From contig JAICIH010000018.1 of the NCBI GenBank assembly GCA_025924475.1, forward strand, positions 1-33,153: a stretch of 33,153 nucleotides of DNA. Direction: 5' to 3'. This DNA is from Bryobacteraceae bacterium (GTDB lineage Bacteria > Acidobacteriota > Terriglobia > Bryobacterales > Bryobacteraceae). Positions 7,999 through 17,060 of the stretch are shown piece after piece; positions within the stretch are counted from its first letter, which is position 1, and each line of letters opens with the position of its first letter. The notes beneath the pieces were generated by a model, which was not told the DNA's origin, made no database searches, and saw nothing but the letters and a program-made list of their open reading frames with translations. Both the position numbers and the translations under genes were made by a program.

Positions 7999-9132
7999 AT
8001 GGGACAGCCGATAACACGCCGCGAGATGGGCATGGCCCTGACTGCGGCGACGGTGGCCGCGCCGAAATACACTGGCGCGCTCGATAACGTGAGCGAACGC
8101 ATCGACAGGACCGAGTTCGATCCGGTCCACTGGACCTTGGAGCGCTATAAATCTGCGCCGCTGCGGCTGACATTCCGCGCGAATACAAAGGCCGAGGCGG
8201 AAGCTTGGCAAGTGGAACTGCGCGCCAAATTGACAAGCCTGCTTGGCGGGTTTCCCGACAGAAAGCCCTTACGGTTTCAAACCGTCGAAGTGCGCAATTA
8301 TCCCGGCTACAAGCGCGAGAAATTCGTATTTGAAAGCCGGCCGGGTGTAGGTGTGCTCGGATATCTGCTGACGCCGGCGGGAAAGAAGGCGCCACATGCG
8401 ACAGTCGTCTGCGTGCCGGGCCATGGCCGCGGCGTGGACGACATTGTCGGCATCGACGAGCACGGCAACGACCGTTCGGTAAAACCTTTCTACGAGTACG
8501 ATTTTGCAATTCAGGTTGTGGAGCATGGCATGGCCGCTGTGGCGATTGAGCCGATGGCCTTCGGTTGCCGCCGCGATGAGCGGAATAAAGAGAAGGGGTT
8601 GAAGCAGAGCGCGTGCCAGCCTACCGCCGGATCGGCATTGTTGCTGGGCGAGACAATGATCGGCTGGCGGGTGTGGGACGTAATGCGCACGATCGATTGG
8701 ATTGAGACGCGTCCCGAACTCGATGCCAAACGGGTCGGCTGCCTTGGCATTTCGGGTGGAGGCACCTGCACACAATTTTCTTCCGCACTCGATCTCAGAA
8801 TCAAAGCGGCGTTTGTGAGCGGGTACTTAAATACGTTTCGCGACAGCATTATGAGCGTGTCGCACTGCATCGACAACTACGTGCCCGGTATTTTGAACTG
8901 GGCGGAGAATTACGACGTTGCCAGTTTAATCGCGCCGCGGTTTTTCTTTTCCGAAGGCGGTACACGCGATCCCATATTTCCAATGCATGCGACCCGGGAG
9001 GCGTTTGCAAAGATTAAGCGCGTGTACGAAGTATTCGGAGTGCCTGAGCGCGCCCAACAGGAGATTTTCGAGGGCGTGCATGAATTCCATGGAAAGCAGG
9101 GCCTGCCGTTTCTGGCGCAGGCCCTTGGTTGA
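7999..9132 (+). CDS. Alpha/beta hydrolase (acetyl-xylan-esterase/dienelactone-hydrolase-like), possibly exported
   Basis: 377 residues from the ATG at 7999. The nucleophile elbow GCLGISGGGT puts the catalytic serine at about residue 252. The likely acid is D324 in TRDPIFP, and the histidine is H361 in GVHEFHG. TVVCVPGHGRG upstream resembles the oxyanion-hole strand. The protein starts MGQPITRREMGMALTAA, with a twin arginine before a short hydrophobic stretch, which may be a weak Tat signal. The fold is that of large carboxylesterases and acetyl-xylan esterases; the substrate is unknown. An in-frame extension to 7918 overlaps the oxidoreductase gene and is rejected as the start. The 17-base gap suggests co-transcription with that gene. 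Confidence 0.85.
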   Translation: MGQPITRREMGMALTAATVAAPKYTGALDNVSERIDRTEFDPVHWTLERYKSAPLRLTFRANTKAEAEAWQVELRAKLTSLLGGFPDRKPLRFQTVEVRNYPGYKREKFVFESRPGVGVLGYLLTPAGKKAPHATVVCVPGHGRGVDDIVGIDEHGNDRSVKPFYEYDFAIQVVEHGMAAVAIEPMAFGCRRDERNKEKGLKQSACQPTAGSALLLGETMIGWRVWDVMRTIDWIETRPELDAKRVGCLGISGGGTCTQFSSALDLRIKAAFVSGYLNTFRDSIMSVSHCIDNYVPGILNWAENYDVASLIAPRFFFSEGGTRDPIFPMHATREAFAKIKRVYEVFGVPERAQQEIFEGVHEFHGKQGLPFLAQALG

Positions 9133-9138
9133 AAAATA

Positions 9139-9162
9139 CCGCTCCCTCGCAGTCGCGGCTTC
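9139..9162 (+). repeat. REP-like intergenic repeat, copy B
   Basis: Begins CCGCTCCCTCGCAGT and ends CGCGGCTTC, matching copy A with a few substitutions and one inserted base. It occupies most of the 35-base gap between the converging hydrolase and TonB-receptor genes. Confidence 0.55.
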
Positions 9163-9167
9163 GGAAA

Positions 9168-12100
9168 TTAGAAGGTAATCTTGGCGGCGACGACGATCGA
9201 GCGTGGATTGCTCGAGAACGCCAGGTCCGGCCTGTTAAAGGTCCCGCTACCCGGCGTTAGCATATTCAAGACACCGCCGGATTGCAGAATTGCTACCAGG
9301 CTCGGATTGCCGCCGTCCACGTGGTTTATAAAACCACCCGTGTATTGCGGATGATTCAGAGCGTTGCTGAATTGTCCGAGCAATTCGAATCTCACACGTT
9401 CGGTGATCGAAAAGCGCTTCAGCAAGGTTAGATCCAAATTATTCGTCGGGCGCAGCGGCAAAGTATTGCGGCCGCTCGTCGGTATCGTTCCAGGACCGGC
9501 GACTACGTATTTGGCAGTGGGGTCATCGGCGACATAGGCGGCGATGCTATTGAAATCCGCATTCTCATCATTCATGTCGATGACATTTCCGGCCCGGTCA
9601 ATCGCATGGATACCGCTGCCCGTGGTTCCTACGCCGTTCGGATTGATCATGACGCGATCGGCGGCCGGATCGCCATTCAGGTTCGCATCGGTTGTAGTGC
9701 TTTGTATGGTTGCATATTGCGGACTTTCGTACGTGTAAATAGGCGCCACCTCCCAGTTGCCGACCAGATTCTTCACGAACCAGTTATGGCCGTTTTTGAA
9801 AAACGGAACATCGTAGAGCGCGGTAATGGTAAGCCGGTGACGGCGATCAAGCGCCGACGAGGAACGCTCGGCCCGCAAATTCTGGAAATCCTGGGCACGG
9901 CGCGGGGTAAGAACAGTGGTGAAGAAGTCCGCCGTACTATCGTCAATGTTGTGGCTCCAGGTGTAAGCGCCGATTAGTTGGAGACCATGAGAGAAGCGGC
10001 GGCGCAACTCGACCGCCAGTCCGTGATAGGAAGAGTTTCCGATCGGTGAATTTTGAACGATTGGATTTAGGAAGCCGGCAGCGGCGAACTGCGGCAGAAC
10101 ATTATCCGACGGAATATCGCCGAGCGTGCGGGTCAGTCCCGCCAATTGGGCGCCCGTCGGTTCCGAGAAGAACGTGGGCAATGCGTTGGCGGCCGTGACC
10201 GGGGACGAGATGTTCATTCGCTGCTGCACGTCTAAATGAACACCGCGCGTACCGAGGTAGCGAGCCGAAAACGTATAGTCATTGGCGAACTGGTGTTCGA
10301 TGCCAAAGTTCCATTGGATGGAATATGGCAGCTTCTGGTCGGGAACATAAGCCGAAGTCGCTGCGCGGGCGTCGGCTTGGGAAAGCGATCCGGTTTGAGT
10401 GTTCGGCGCAATTCCTCCGTTTGCCAGAAAGTTCGGCCCGAGGCCATTGGGATTAAAACTGAGTAAGTCGACTGTCGTGCTCAGTTGTGGCGGAAGGTTA
10501 AGGATTCCGATGTTGTCGTACAGCACGTCATAATTCATTCCAAATCCAGCTCGGATGGATGTTTTGCCGCTGGAGCCTGGAGAATAGGCGATACCGATGC
10601 GCGGCGCAAAATTCTTGTACTGCGGCTGCGGCTCGTTGAAGCTGAGGAGGCCGGGAGCATTCGAGATGCTGTTGAGCGTCTGCAGCCTCGTCGAGTACGG
10701 CACGCTGGTGAATTCCCAGCGAAGGCCCAAGTTCAAGGTTAAATGTTGGTTCACCTTCCATTGATCGTTGGCGTACAGGTAAGTCGAAATCTGGTCCCCG
10801 TAGTAAACCGGCGCGCCGATCGAACGCTGCGCTACCAGATCCGGCAGATTGTCGAATAGATAGCTGGATAGTGTGGAATATTCATAGTCGCCGCGGCCAC
10901 GTTGCGTAAACGTTGCTGGAGAGATGTACTTGCGGCCGTCGAATCCGAACTTGAATGTGTGCGCGCCTTTCGTCCAAGTCAGGTTGTCCGTGATCTGGTA
11001 TGTGTTCTGAATCGTGAATTGCGGCGCCTGCTGGTTGGGACCGAGCAACAGACCGTTTAAATCCTGGAATCCGAGGTTAGGAAAAGCATCCAGGCCAGGG
11101 AAGTTCAGTTCGGGTACGGGAATTTGCTGGTTGAAGCGCATGAAGCCGAGCCGCAATTCATTGGTAACGTTCGGTGTGAAAGTATGATATTCGCTGAGCG
11201 TTGCTAAATAGCTGCGGACGGGGTCGAGAGCGAAAAAGGCCGGCAAAGTGCCCGCCGTATCGATGGTGTCCGTCCGGTTGTACAGGAAACGGCCGCGCAA
11301 CTGATCGTGATCGGAAATGTTGTAGTCGATTGAGCCGACGCCATAGTAGGCGTTCTGGTAGTTGGGCGCGGCTACCGGGAGTATGCCAATAGGAATGCTG
11401 GCTCCGCCGACACTGATCGGGGCGACATTCGCTGTGGGAGCCGGTGCGAGATATTTTTGCAAAATGTCAAGATTGTTTGGATTGATTCCGGAGATTGCCG
11501 AAAGCGCTGAGTACCCCGCGCTGGTAGGGGAATAGATCGGAGACGTAGGAACCGACGCTATTCCTGTCGGGTTGTATTCGAACAGCGCATAGTAAAACAG
11601 CCGGTCCTTCTTGATTGGGCCGCCCACCGAGGCGCCTAGCCGGTTTTGATCGAATCTCGGATTGCTGTAGATGCCGGAATTGGCGCTCGTCTGGTCGATT
11701 GCATTGAGATTACGATTATTCATGTAATCGTAGAGTGCGCCGTGAATCGAGTTCGTCCCGCTCTTGATGTTCGTGTTGAACTGCCCGCCCGAAGAATGGC
11801 CAAACTCGGCCGAGAACTGATTCTGCAGCAGCGTAAATTCAGACACCGCATCGTTGGGCACAAAAATCAGCGCACCGGTAGTCGACTTCTGATTGTTATC
11901 GATACCCTCGATCGTGAAGTTGTTGTTGTAGGGCCGTTGGCCGCCTACCGAGGGACCTTCGCCGATGCCCACGCCGCCGGCATTTGAAACACCTGCTCCC
12001 AGGAGCGACAAGTTCAAAACACCACCGCCCGTGAGACTGGCCACCGGCAAATCAGCCGCCAGCCTTGACGTGAAATTGGTTTGAATTTGCGCGGTGGACG

Positions 12101-12506
12101 TATCGATGCTCTCTGCCGCCTCCACCACCTCCAGGGTTTGTGAGACCTGGCCTACAGTCAGGCTGACATTCTGTGTGGCGGTCTTGTTCAATTCAATGGC
12201 CACTGCTTTCAGGCTGCTGGAGGCGAAGCCGGTGGCGGAGACAGTCAGATCGTATTTCCCGATCGGCAAATTGTTAAATCGGTACTGGCCATTCTCGTCG
12301 GCCGTCTGAGATGTCCGAACTCCAGTGGATTCTTCCACAACTTCGACCTTGGCCTGCGGGACCACAGCCCCGGTTGGGTCCGTCACCGTACCCACAAGAT
12401 CCCCGCTAGTGAGCTGGGCATTCGCAATTGGATTTAGGGTGATTAGCGCGACCAATACGGATAATGCGCCGGTCGAAAATAACTTTAAAATATTATTGAT
12501 ACTCAT
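9168..12506 (-). CDS. TonB-dependent receptor, Oar-like, with N-terminal carboxypeptidase-regulatory domain
   Basis: 1112 residues from the ATG at 12506, preceded on its strand by TGGAG and GAGG. The N-terminus is a Sec signal peptide ending near NPIANA-Q. A carboxypeptidase-regulatory-like domain follows (about residues 33-115: GDLVGTVTDPTGAVVPQAKV, NLPIGKYDLTVSATGF). Then come a plug domain (about 125-240, with SVGGQRPYNNNFTIEGIDNN) and a long outer-membrane beta barrel ending in the aromatic C-terminus KITF. This is the Oar-like receptor type highly expanded in Acidobacteriota, thought to import oligosaccharides or other large ligands using TonB energy. Nothing adjacent identifies the ligand. 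A longer in-frame start at 12563 is rejected because it precedes the ribosome-binding site and spoils the signal peptide. Confidence 0.93.
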   Translation of the reverse strand: MSINNILKLFSTGALSVLVALITLNPIANAQLTSGDLVGTVTDPTGAVVPQAKVEVVEESTGVRTSQTADENGQYRFNNLPIGKYDLTVSATGFASSSLKAVAIELNKTATQNVSLTVGQVSQTLEVVEAAESIDTSTAQIQTNFTSRLAADLPVASLTGGGVLNLSLLGAGVSNAGGVGIGEGPSVGGQRPYNNNFTIEGIDNNQKSTTGALIFVPNDAVSEFTLLQNQFSAEFGHSSGGQFNTNIKSGTNSIHGALYDYMNNRNLNAIDQTSANSGIYSNPRFDQNRLGASVGGPIKKDRLFYYALFEYNPTGIASVPTSPIYSPTSAGYSALSAISGINPNNLDILQKYLAPAPTANVAPISVGGASIPIGILPVAAPNYQNAYYGVGSIDYNISDHDQLRGRFLYNRTDTIDTAGTLPAFFALDPVRSYLATLSEYHTFTPNVTNELRLGFMRFNQQIPVPELNFPGLDAFPNLGFQDLNGLLLGPNQQAPQFTIQNTYQITDNLTWTKGAHTFKFGFDGRKYISPATFTQRGRGDYEYSTLSSYLFDNLPDLVAQRSIGAPVYYGDQISTYLYANDQWKVNQHLTLNLGLRWEFTSVPYSTRLQTLNSISNAPGLLSFNEPQPQYKNFAPRIGIAYSPGSSGKTSIRAGFGMNYDVLYDNIGILNLPPQLSTTVDLLSFNPNGLGPNFLANGGIAPNTQTGSLSQADARAATSAYVPDQKLPYSIQWNFGIEHQFANDYTFSARYLGTRGVHLDVQQRMNISSPVTAANALPTFFSEPTGAQLAGLTRTLGDIPSDNVLPQFAAAGFLNPIVQNSPIGNSSYHGLAVELRRRFSHGLQLIGAYTWSHNIDDSTADFFTTVLTPRRAQDFQNLRAERSSSALDRRHRLTITALYDVPFFKNGHNWFVKNLVGNWEVAPIYTYESPQYATIQSTTTDANLNGDPAADRVMINPNGVGTTGSGIHAIDRAGNVIDMNDENADFNSIAAYVADDPTAKYVVAGPGTIPTSGRNTLPLRPTNNLDLTLLKRFSITERVRFELLGQFSNALNHPQYTGGFINHVDGGNPSLVAILQSGGVLNMLTPGSGTFNRPDLAFSSNPRSIVVAAKITF

Positions 12507-12576
12507 TACCTCATACTCCAAGTAAAAATCTTGGGCGGTTCTGGCGAACATACGTCCAGCCAACTTCCCTCTGGAA

Positions 12577-12596
12577 CTGTTTCAAAGCTGAAACAG
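12577..12596. repeat. Perfect 8-bp inverted repeat in the receptor leader
   Basis: Arms CTGTTTCA (12577-12584) and TGAAACAG (12589-12596) are separated by four bases. It lies 71-90 bases upstream of the receptor start. It could be a dimeric regulator's operator or a tight hairpin in the mRNA leader. No T-run follows, so it is not a standard terminator. Confidence 0.55.
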
Positions 12597-12625
12597 GCCC
12601 ATGAAATATATGACCGCTGACCCCA

Positions 12626-12668
12626 CTGGATAAAGCTCAGCTAACTCCCTATCGGCCACTTTATCCAG
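12626..12668. repeat. Perfect 10-bp inverted repeat in the receptor leader
   Basis: Arms CTGGATAAAG (12626-12635) and CTTTATCCAG (12659-12668) are separated by 23 bases, about 120-160 bases upstream of the receptor start. The half-site spacing is long for one operator, so a stem-loop in the leader RNA or two separate half-sites are both possible. Confidence 0.5.
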
Positions 12669-12890
12669 AATTTAAGCAATCGACACCTAACTTCTGATGG
12701 AATAATGTGAATAAACGTGTCGTCCGAAATTATATATCCGCACTAATTCCTCTGTAATTATACTTGGACTGGCGGAACACATGGGTAATAGCCAGCTTGG
12801 CGCGTTGGTTTAGGCGCCACAGCCGTCCGTATGAAGATGTGCGTAATCGCCCGAAAATTTTACAGCGGAAAGAACTGAATGAGGGCTGCC

Positions 12891-12950
12891 TTACTGTTCT
12901 CGGAAAGCAGCGGCCCGGCTGAGGCTGCGCAGCCAATCGCTCCAAGCCAT
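12891..12950 (-). pseudogene. Probable remnant of an ABC/FtsX-type permease start
   Basis: An ATG one base after the PadR stop opens a 19-codon frame reading MAWSDWLRSLSRAAAFREQ, then TAA. In acidobacteria, PadR genes are commonly followed at once by a MacB/FtsX-like permease whose N-terminus has this W-x-x-L-R-S-L...F-R pattern before a conserved acidic E-L-x-x-E-L stretch. Only the beginning of that pattern is present and no permease follows. I read this as a truncated partner gene. A chance short frame is the alternative. Confidence 0.4.
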
Positions 12951-12951
12951 C

Positions 12952-13287
12952 TTAAGCCTCTTCCAAAACGCGCCCGATGGCGCCTGCCAGCCGCGCCCAA
13001 TCGCTCGTTTCGACTTCTAGCTGCTTTCTTCCGGCCGGAGTCAACCGGTAAAATCGCGCATGGCGGCCCAGCTCCGACACACCTGTTTCGGCTTTAATCC
13101 AGCCTTGCCGCTCCAGCCGATGAAGCGCCGGATAGAGGGAACCCTGGTTGACCTGCAACACGTCCCGCGAAATCTGTTGGATTCGCTCCGAGATCGCCCA
13201 GCCATGCCGCGGCTCGGTTTGCAGCGTGCGGAGAATCAGCAGATCGAGGGTGCCTTGCAGGAGGTCGAGTTTGGATGGGCGCGCCAT
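12952..13287 (-). CDS. PadR-family transcriptional regulator
   Basis: 111 residues form one winged-helix domain of the short PadR type. The N-terminus [24 protein letters not shown] leads into the recognition region [22 protein letters not shown] and the wing ([15 protein letters not shown]). These are cytoplasmic dimeric repressors, often controlling an adjacent transporter and themselves. Here the expected permease gene seems lost (see 12891-12950), so the regulator may be an orphan or act on the downstream receptor. The ATG sits inside the first unit of a tandem repeat that also builds the promoter. No Shine-Dalgarno sequence is visible, and the predicted 5' leader is only about ten bases. 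Confidence 0.92.
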   Translation of the reverse strand: MARPSKLDLLQGTLDLLILRTLQTEPRHGWAISERIQQISRDVLQVNQGSLYPALHRLERQGWIKAETGVSELGRHARFYRLTPAGRKQLEVETSDWARLAGAIGRVLEEA

Positions 13288-13335
13288 GATGTCGGTTGTC
13301 TACAGTATGGGCGCGCTGATGTCGATTGTCAACAG
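13275..13335. repeat. Two-copy tandem repeat spanning the padR start and promoter
   Basis: Unit 1 (13275-13305) and unit 2 (13307-13335) both begin ATGGGCGCGC. They continue as TGATGTCGGTTGTCTACAG in unit 1 and TGATGTCGATTGTCAACAG in unit 2, two differences in 19 bases. Unit 1 has two extra bases (CA) at the junction, which supply the padR start codon. The 30-base period is about three helical turns, so the two copies could be operator sites on one DNA face. Confidence 0.7.
13304..13332 (-). promoter_or_regulatory. Sigma-70 promoter of the padR gene
   Basis: On the reverse strand TTGACA (13327-13332) is exactly 17 bases from CATACT (13304-13309), which differs from TATAAT at two positions. 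Transcription would begin near 13297, about ten bases before the padR ATG. The -35 lies in tandem-repeat unit 2 and unit 1 covers the start site, a layout suited to self-repression. Confidence 0.65.
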
Positions 13336-13373
13336 AAGCGCATGGTCCTCGGATGCGGATGGACCAGGTTTGC

Positions 13374-13613
13374 CTACAGCGATTGTTCCAGGTGTTTTAG
13401 CCGCGCGTCTAAGACGCCTTCAACCCGCAGCAATCCCTGATGAGCAGCCTCGAAGCGCGCCGTCATCTCATTACGCAATGCCGTGACTTCGTTGCGCAGG
13501 GCTGTGCTGGTGGTCTCGATCTGACGCGAGAGCACCAAATAAAGCAGGCTGATCAAGCCGATATTAATCAGGCTTGGAATGCCAATCGCAAGGTACAGCT
13601 GTTCGTTCGTCAT
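13374..13613 (-). CDS. Small membrane-anchored coiled-coil protein, unknown function
   Basis: 79 residues. Residues 1-30 hold one hydrophobic segment (LAIGIPSLINIGLISLLYLVL). The rest is a heptad-like amphipathic stretch (LRNEVTALRNEMTARFEAA, then LDARLKHLEQSL) likely to form a coiled coil on one face of the inner membrane. Short proteins of this design are common next to unrelated genes in acidobacteria, and no family function is known to me. It lies upstream of padR on the same strand, with 86 bases between them containing the padR promoter. It is divergent from ileS. Confidence 0.6.
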   Translation of the reverse strand: MTNEQLYLAIGIPSLINIGLISLLYLVLSRQIETTSTALRNEVTALRNEMTARFEAAHQGLLRVEGVLDARLKHLEQSL

Positions 13614-13719
13614 GACCGAATGCCGACAAACTCAGTTGTGGAGTAAGCCAGTATAAATTCCAGCGTACCGCGAAGTCCGGAGCGCGGCTGGCTGCGTCCG
13701 CTACGATGAAGTTAACCCG

Positions 13720-16533
13720 ATGAGTTCGTTCTCCGTTGACCTGAAGAACACGGTCAACCTGCCCAAAACCGATTTTCCGATGAAGGCGAGTCTTGCCACG
13801 CAGGAGCCGAAAATGCTGGCGCGGTGGGATGCGGAAGGCCTCTACGAGCGCATTCGTGAAGCGCGCGCCGGACGGCCGCGCTACGTGCTGCACGATGGGC
13901 CGCCGTATGCCAACGGAAACATCCATCTCGGCACGGCTTTCAATAAGATCCTGAAAGACTTCATCGTGAAATCGAAATCCATGGCGGGTTTCGATTCGCC
14001 ATACGTGCCCGGCTGGGATTGCCACGGTCTGCCGATTGAAATCAAAGTCGATCAGGAGTTAGGCAAACGCAAGGCATCCATGACGGCGGCGCAGATTCGC
14101 GGCGAGTGCCGGGCGTATGCGGCAAAATTTGTCGATATCCACCGAACGGAATTCAAGCGCCTCGGCATTCTGGGCCGCTGGAGCGATCCCTATCTCACCA
14201 TGAGCGCCGAGTACGAAGCGGTGATCGCGCAGGCGTTTGTCGACTTTCTCGACCACGGTTATGTTTATAAGGGCCTGAAGCCGGTGCACTGGTGCCTCAA
14301 GGACCGCACCGCACTCGCCGAAGCCGAAGTCGAATACGAAAACCACCTCAGCCCCTCGATTTACGTGCGTTTTAAATTGGCGAGCGATCCGGCGAAGCTC
14401 GATCCGGCGCTGGCGGGGCGCGAGGTTTTTTGCCTCATCTGGACCACAACGCCTTGGACGATTCCGGCCAATCTTGCCATCTGTTTTCATCCGAAATACG
14501 AATACGTCGCTGTAGACACGCCGGAAGGCATCACAATTGTTGCCGAAGGATTGCTGCCCCAGGTAGCCGAAGCGCTCGGCTGGGATAAAACCGTTCTGGT
14601 GCGTTTTCCGGGTGCGAAGCTCGAACATGCAGTATTCCGGCATCCGTTTCTCGATCGCGATTCGATTGGTCTGCTGGCCGAGCATGTGACGCTCGAGCAG
14701 GGCACCGGGGCGGTTCACACTGCGCCAGGTCATGGGCAGGACGATTTCGTAGTGTGCCAGCGCTATGGCATTTCGGTGTATTGCCCGGTGGATGCCGCCG
14801 GACGGATGTTCCAGGCCGAGGGGGCGCCGGGAGCGCTGCCCCAGGAGTTGCTCGGCAAAAGCGTTTGGGATGCCAATCCGCTGGTGATCCAGTTTCTCGA
14901 GCGGGCGGGGGCGCTCGCGGCGCAGGCCAAAGTCGAACATAGTTATCCGCATTGCTGGCGTTGCCACAATCCGGTTATTTTCCGCGCCACCGAGCAGTGG
15001 TTCATCGGCATGGAACGCGAGGAACTGCGCGCCAAGGCGCTGGCGGCGATCCGCGAAGTGCGATGGCATCCGGCATGGGGCGAGGAACGGATGACGAACA
15101 TGATCGCCACTCGGCCGGACTGGTGCATCTCGCGGCAGCGCGTCTGGGGCGTTCCGATCACCATCTTCTATTGCGAAGGCTGCAGTGAGCCGTTCACGGA
15201 AAAGCGCGTGCTGGACGGCGTGGTGGAATTGTTCCGGCAGCATACCGCCGACATCTGGTATTCGAAAACGGCGGCCGAATTAATGGGTCCGAGCTGCCAA
15301 TGTTCCAAGTGCGGTGGAACATCGTTCCGCAAAGAGACAGACATTCTCGATGTGTGGTTCGATTCCGGATCGAGTCATCTGGCTGTGCTGACAAAACGCA
15401 ACGACCTGGAATGGCCTTCGGATATGTACATCGAGGGCGGCGATCAGTATCGCGGCTGGTTTCATAGTTCGCTGCTGATTGGCGTGGGTCTCAAGGACAG
15501 CGCTCCGTATAAAGAATGCGCCACGCACGGCTGGACATTGGACGCGCAAGGCCGCGCGATGTCAAAGTCGCTCGGCAACAACATCGAACCGGAAACGATT
15601 GTCAAGCAGTACGGCGCGGACCTGCTGCGCCTGTGGGTGGCGTCCGTCGATTTCACGGAAGACGTACGCCTCTCTGAAGTCACACTGAAGCGGTTGTCCG
15701 AAGCCTACCGGAAATTACGCAACACCTTTCGATATCTGCTCGGCAATACCGGCGACTTCAATTTCGCGGCGGATGCCGTTCCGGGTGAGCGCCTCCTTGC
15801 AATCGATGTCTGGATTCTGCTGCGTGCCGAAGAATTGGTCCGGAAATGCCGCGATTGGTACGCCGAGTATGCCTTCCACAAGGTGTATCGCGCGCTATAC
15901 GATTTCGCTGTCACCGATCTGAGCGCACTGTATTTCGACATTTTGAAGGACCGGCTATATACGGCGGGCCCGACTTCGCCCGAGCGCCGCAGTGGGCAAA
16001 CCGCGCTGTACCGATTGAACCTGGCTCTGGCGCGCTTGCTCGCTCCCATCCTTTCGTTCACTTGCGAAGAGGTCTGGGTACATACCAAGCACCCTGCGGG
16101 GGCTGCGGCTAGCGTCCACGTCGATGTCTTCCCCGATCCGAGTGAACTAAGTGAAGGTATCGGCTCCGGCCAACGGCAACAGGCGGCGGAGTGGGAAAAT
16201 CTGATTCCAGTCAGGGAACAGGTCTTGAAAGCGCTCGATACGGCGCGTGAAGACAAGGTCATCGGAGGGTCGCTCGAAGCCGCCGCCAAGCTAACGGCCG
16301 GCGGAGAAATGTTCGAACGGCTGCGGAAATTTGAGGGCGATTTACCGGCGTTGTTTATCGTCTCTCAAGCTACCGTAGAGCGCGGCAACGGGGACGCGCT
16401 GGAAATCCGGATCGAACGCGCCCGCGGAGACAAGTGCGAGCGCTGCTGGAAATATACGACGGACGTGGGAAGCGATCCGGATTTCCCGACAGTCTGCGCG
16501 CCGTGCGCCCGTATCCTGCGGGATTATTTTTAG
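13720..16533 (+). CDS. ileS: Isoleucyl-tRNA synthetase
   Basis: 937 residues, the usual length of bacterial IleRS. The class I signature is HLGT (residues 69-72, a HIGH variant) in [20 protein letters not shown]. The KMSKS loop reads AMSKSLGNN (613-621). The region around [13 protein letters not shown] and the editing-domain [13 protein letters not shown] are present. The C-terminal zinc ribbon has CERCWKY and CAPC. It charges tRNA-Ile in the cytoplasm and hydrolyses mischarged valine. The ATG at 13720 is supported by the usual start of the family. The lspA gene begins two bases after its stop, so ileS, lspA and lgt likely form one transcript; ileS-lspA linkage is widespread in bacteria. Confidence 0.97.
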   Translation: MSSFSVDLKNTVNLPKTDFPMKASLATQEPKMLARWDAEGLYERIREARAGRPRYVLHDGPPYANGNIHLGTAFNKILKDFIVKSKSMAGFDSPYVPGWDCHGLPIEIKVDQELGKRKASMTAAQIRGECRAYAAKFVDIHRTEFKRLGILGRWSDPYLTMSAEYEAVIAQAFVDFLDHGYVYKGLKPVHWCLKDRTALAEAEVEYENHLSPSIYVRFKLASDPAKLDPALAGREVFCLIWTTTPWTIPANLAICFHPKYEYVAVDTPEGITIVAEGLLPQVAEALGWDKTVLVRFPGAKLEHAVFRHPFLDRDSIGLLAEHVTLEQGTGAVHTAPGHGQDDFVVCQRYGISVYCPVDAAGRMFQAEGAPGALPQELLGKSVWDANPLVIQFLERAGALAAQAKVEHSYPHCWRCHNPVIFRATEQWFIGMEREELRAKALAAIREVRWHPAWGEERMTNMIATRPDWCISRQRVWGVPITIFYCEGCSEPFTEKRVLDGVVELFRQHTADIWYSKTAAELMGPSCQCSKCGGTSFRKETDILDVWFDSGSSHLAVLTKRNDLEWPSDMYIEGGDQYRGWFHSSLLIGVGLKDSAPYKECATHGWTLDAQGRAMSKSLGNNIEPETIVKQYGADLLRLWVASVDFTEDVRLSEVTLKRLSEAYRKLRNTFRYLLGNTGDFNFAADAVPGERLLAIDVWILLRAEELVRKCRDWYAEYAFHKVYRALYDFAVTDLSALYFDILKDRLYTAGPTSPERRSGQTALYRLNLALARLLAPILSFTCEEVWVHTKHPAGAAASVHVDVFPDPSELSEGIGSGQRQQAAEWENLIPVREQVLKALDTAREDKVIGGSLEAAAKLTAGGEMFERLRKFEGDLPALFIVSQATVERGNGDALEIRIERARGDKCERCWKYTTDVGSDPDFPTVCAPCARILRDYF

Positions 16534-16535
16534 CG

Positions 16536-17060
16536 GTGCCTCGACGATTGAGTTTCGCGGTCCGCTGGATGCCCGCCCTGGTAGCGTTTTCGATCCTGGT
16601 CCTGGATCGGATCACCAAGATAGAGATCCGGCACAGTCTGGGCGACTTCGACGCCATTCCGGTAGTCCACGGCTGGCTACGCATTGTGCATACGGAAAAT
16701 CCAGGTGCAGCGTTTGGCGTATTAGCTGATGGCAACCCGGTATTGCGCAGCGTCATCTTAATAGGTGTATCGGCAGGCGTATTGCTTTTTGTTGTCTGGG
16801 CGCTCTGGTCGCACAGCGCTTCCTTTTCGACTTTGCTGACGCGACTGGGCCTCTCGCTGATTTTGGGCGGCGCGCTCGGCAATCTGTACGACCGGGTTGT
16901 CCACGGCACGGTCACGGATTTCATTGAGGTGTATCACGGAGGCTGGTCGTTCCCGGCCTTCAATGTGGCTGATAGCGCGATTACGGTAGGCGCGTGTTTT
17001 TTGTTGCTCGATTTACTATGGCCGCGCCGCGAGATCAAACATGCTTCCGAAATTAATTAG
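16536..17060 (+). CDS. lspA: Lipoprotein signal peptidase (signal peptidase II)
   Basis: 174 residues from GTG at 16536. The conserved motifs are complete: NPGAAFG, GGALGNLYDRV with the first catalytic aspartate, and PAFNVADSAITVG with the second. Four transmembrane segments can be seen. This inner-membrane aspartic protease removes the signal peptide from diacylated prolipoproteins, the step after Lgt. A longer frame back to 16434 lies inside ileS and is rejected. ATG at 16569 is another possible start but would shorten the first membrane segment. The gene overlaps lgt by 20 bases, implying coupled translation. Confidence 0.95.
   Translation: MPRRLSFAVRWMPALVAFSILVLDRITKIEIRHSLGDFDAIPVVHGWLRIVHTENPGAAFGVLADGNPVLRSVILIGVSAGVLLFVVWALWSHSASFSTLLTRLGLSLILGGALGNLYDRVVHGTVTDFIEVYHGGWSFPAFNVADSAITVGACFLLLDLLWPRREIKHASEIN

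Larger units (their letters stand above)
12507..12890. other. Intergenic leader region upstream of the TonB receptor
   Basis: A 384-base stretch without a credible gene. It is markedly AT-richer between about 12660 and 12770 than its surroundings. Besides the two inverted repeats listed separately, it holds a TATAAT box on the reverse strand at 12757-12762, about 250 bases before the receptor start and without a convincing -35. The receptor promoter is presumably here. A 71-codon reverse frame from a TTG at 12945 runs through part of it, but its composition is unlike the neighbouring proteins. Confidence 0.5.

Noticed and set aside
12730..12945. A 71-codon reverse frame after padR, starting TTG
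   Set aside because: No ribosome-binding site, no recognisable family, runs into AT-rich non-coding DNA and overlaps the better permease-remnant frame.
14059..15243. A 394-codon reverse-strand frame inside ileS
   Set aside because: Antisense to the catalytic core of ileS, with histidine- and arginine-rich composition typical of shadow frames.
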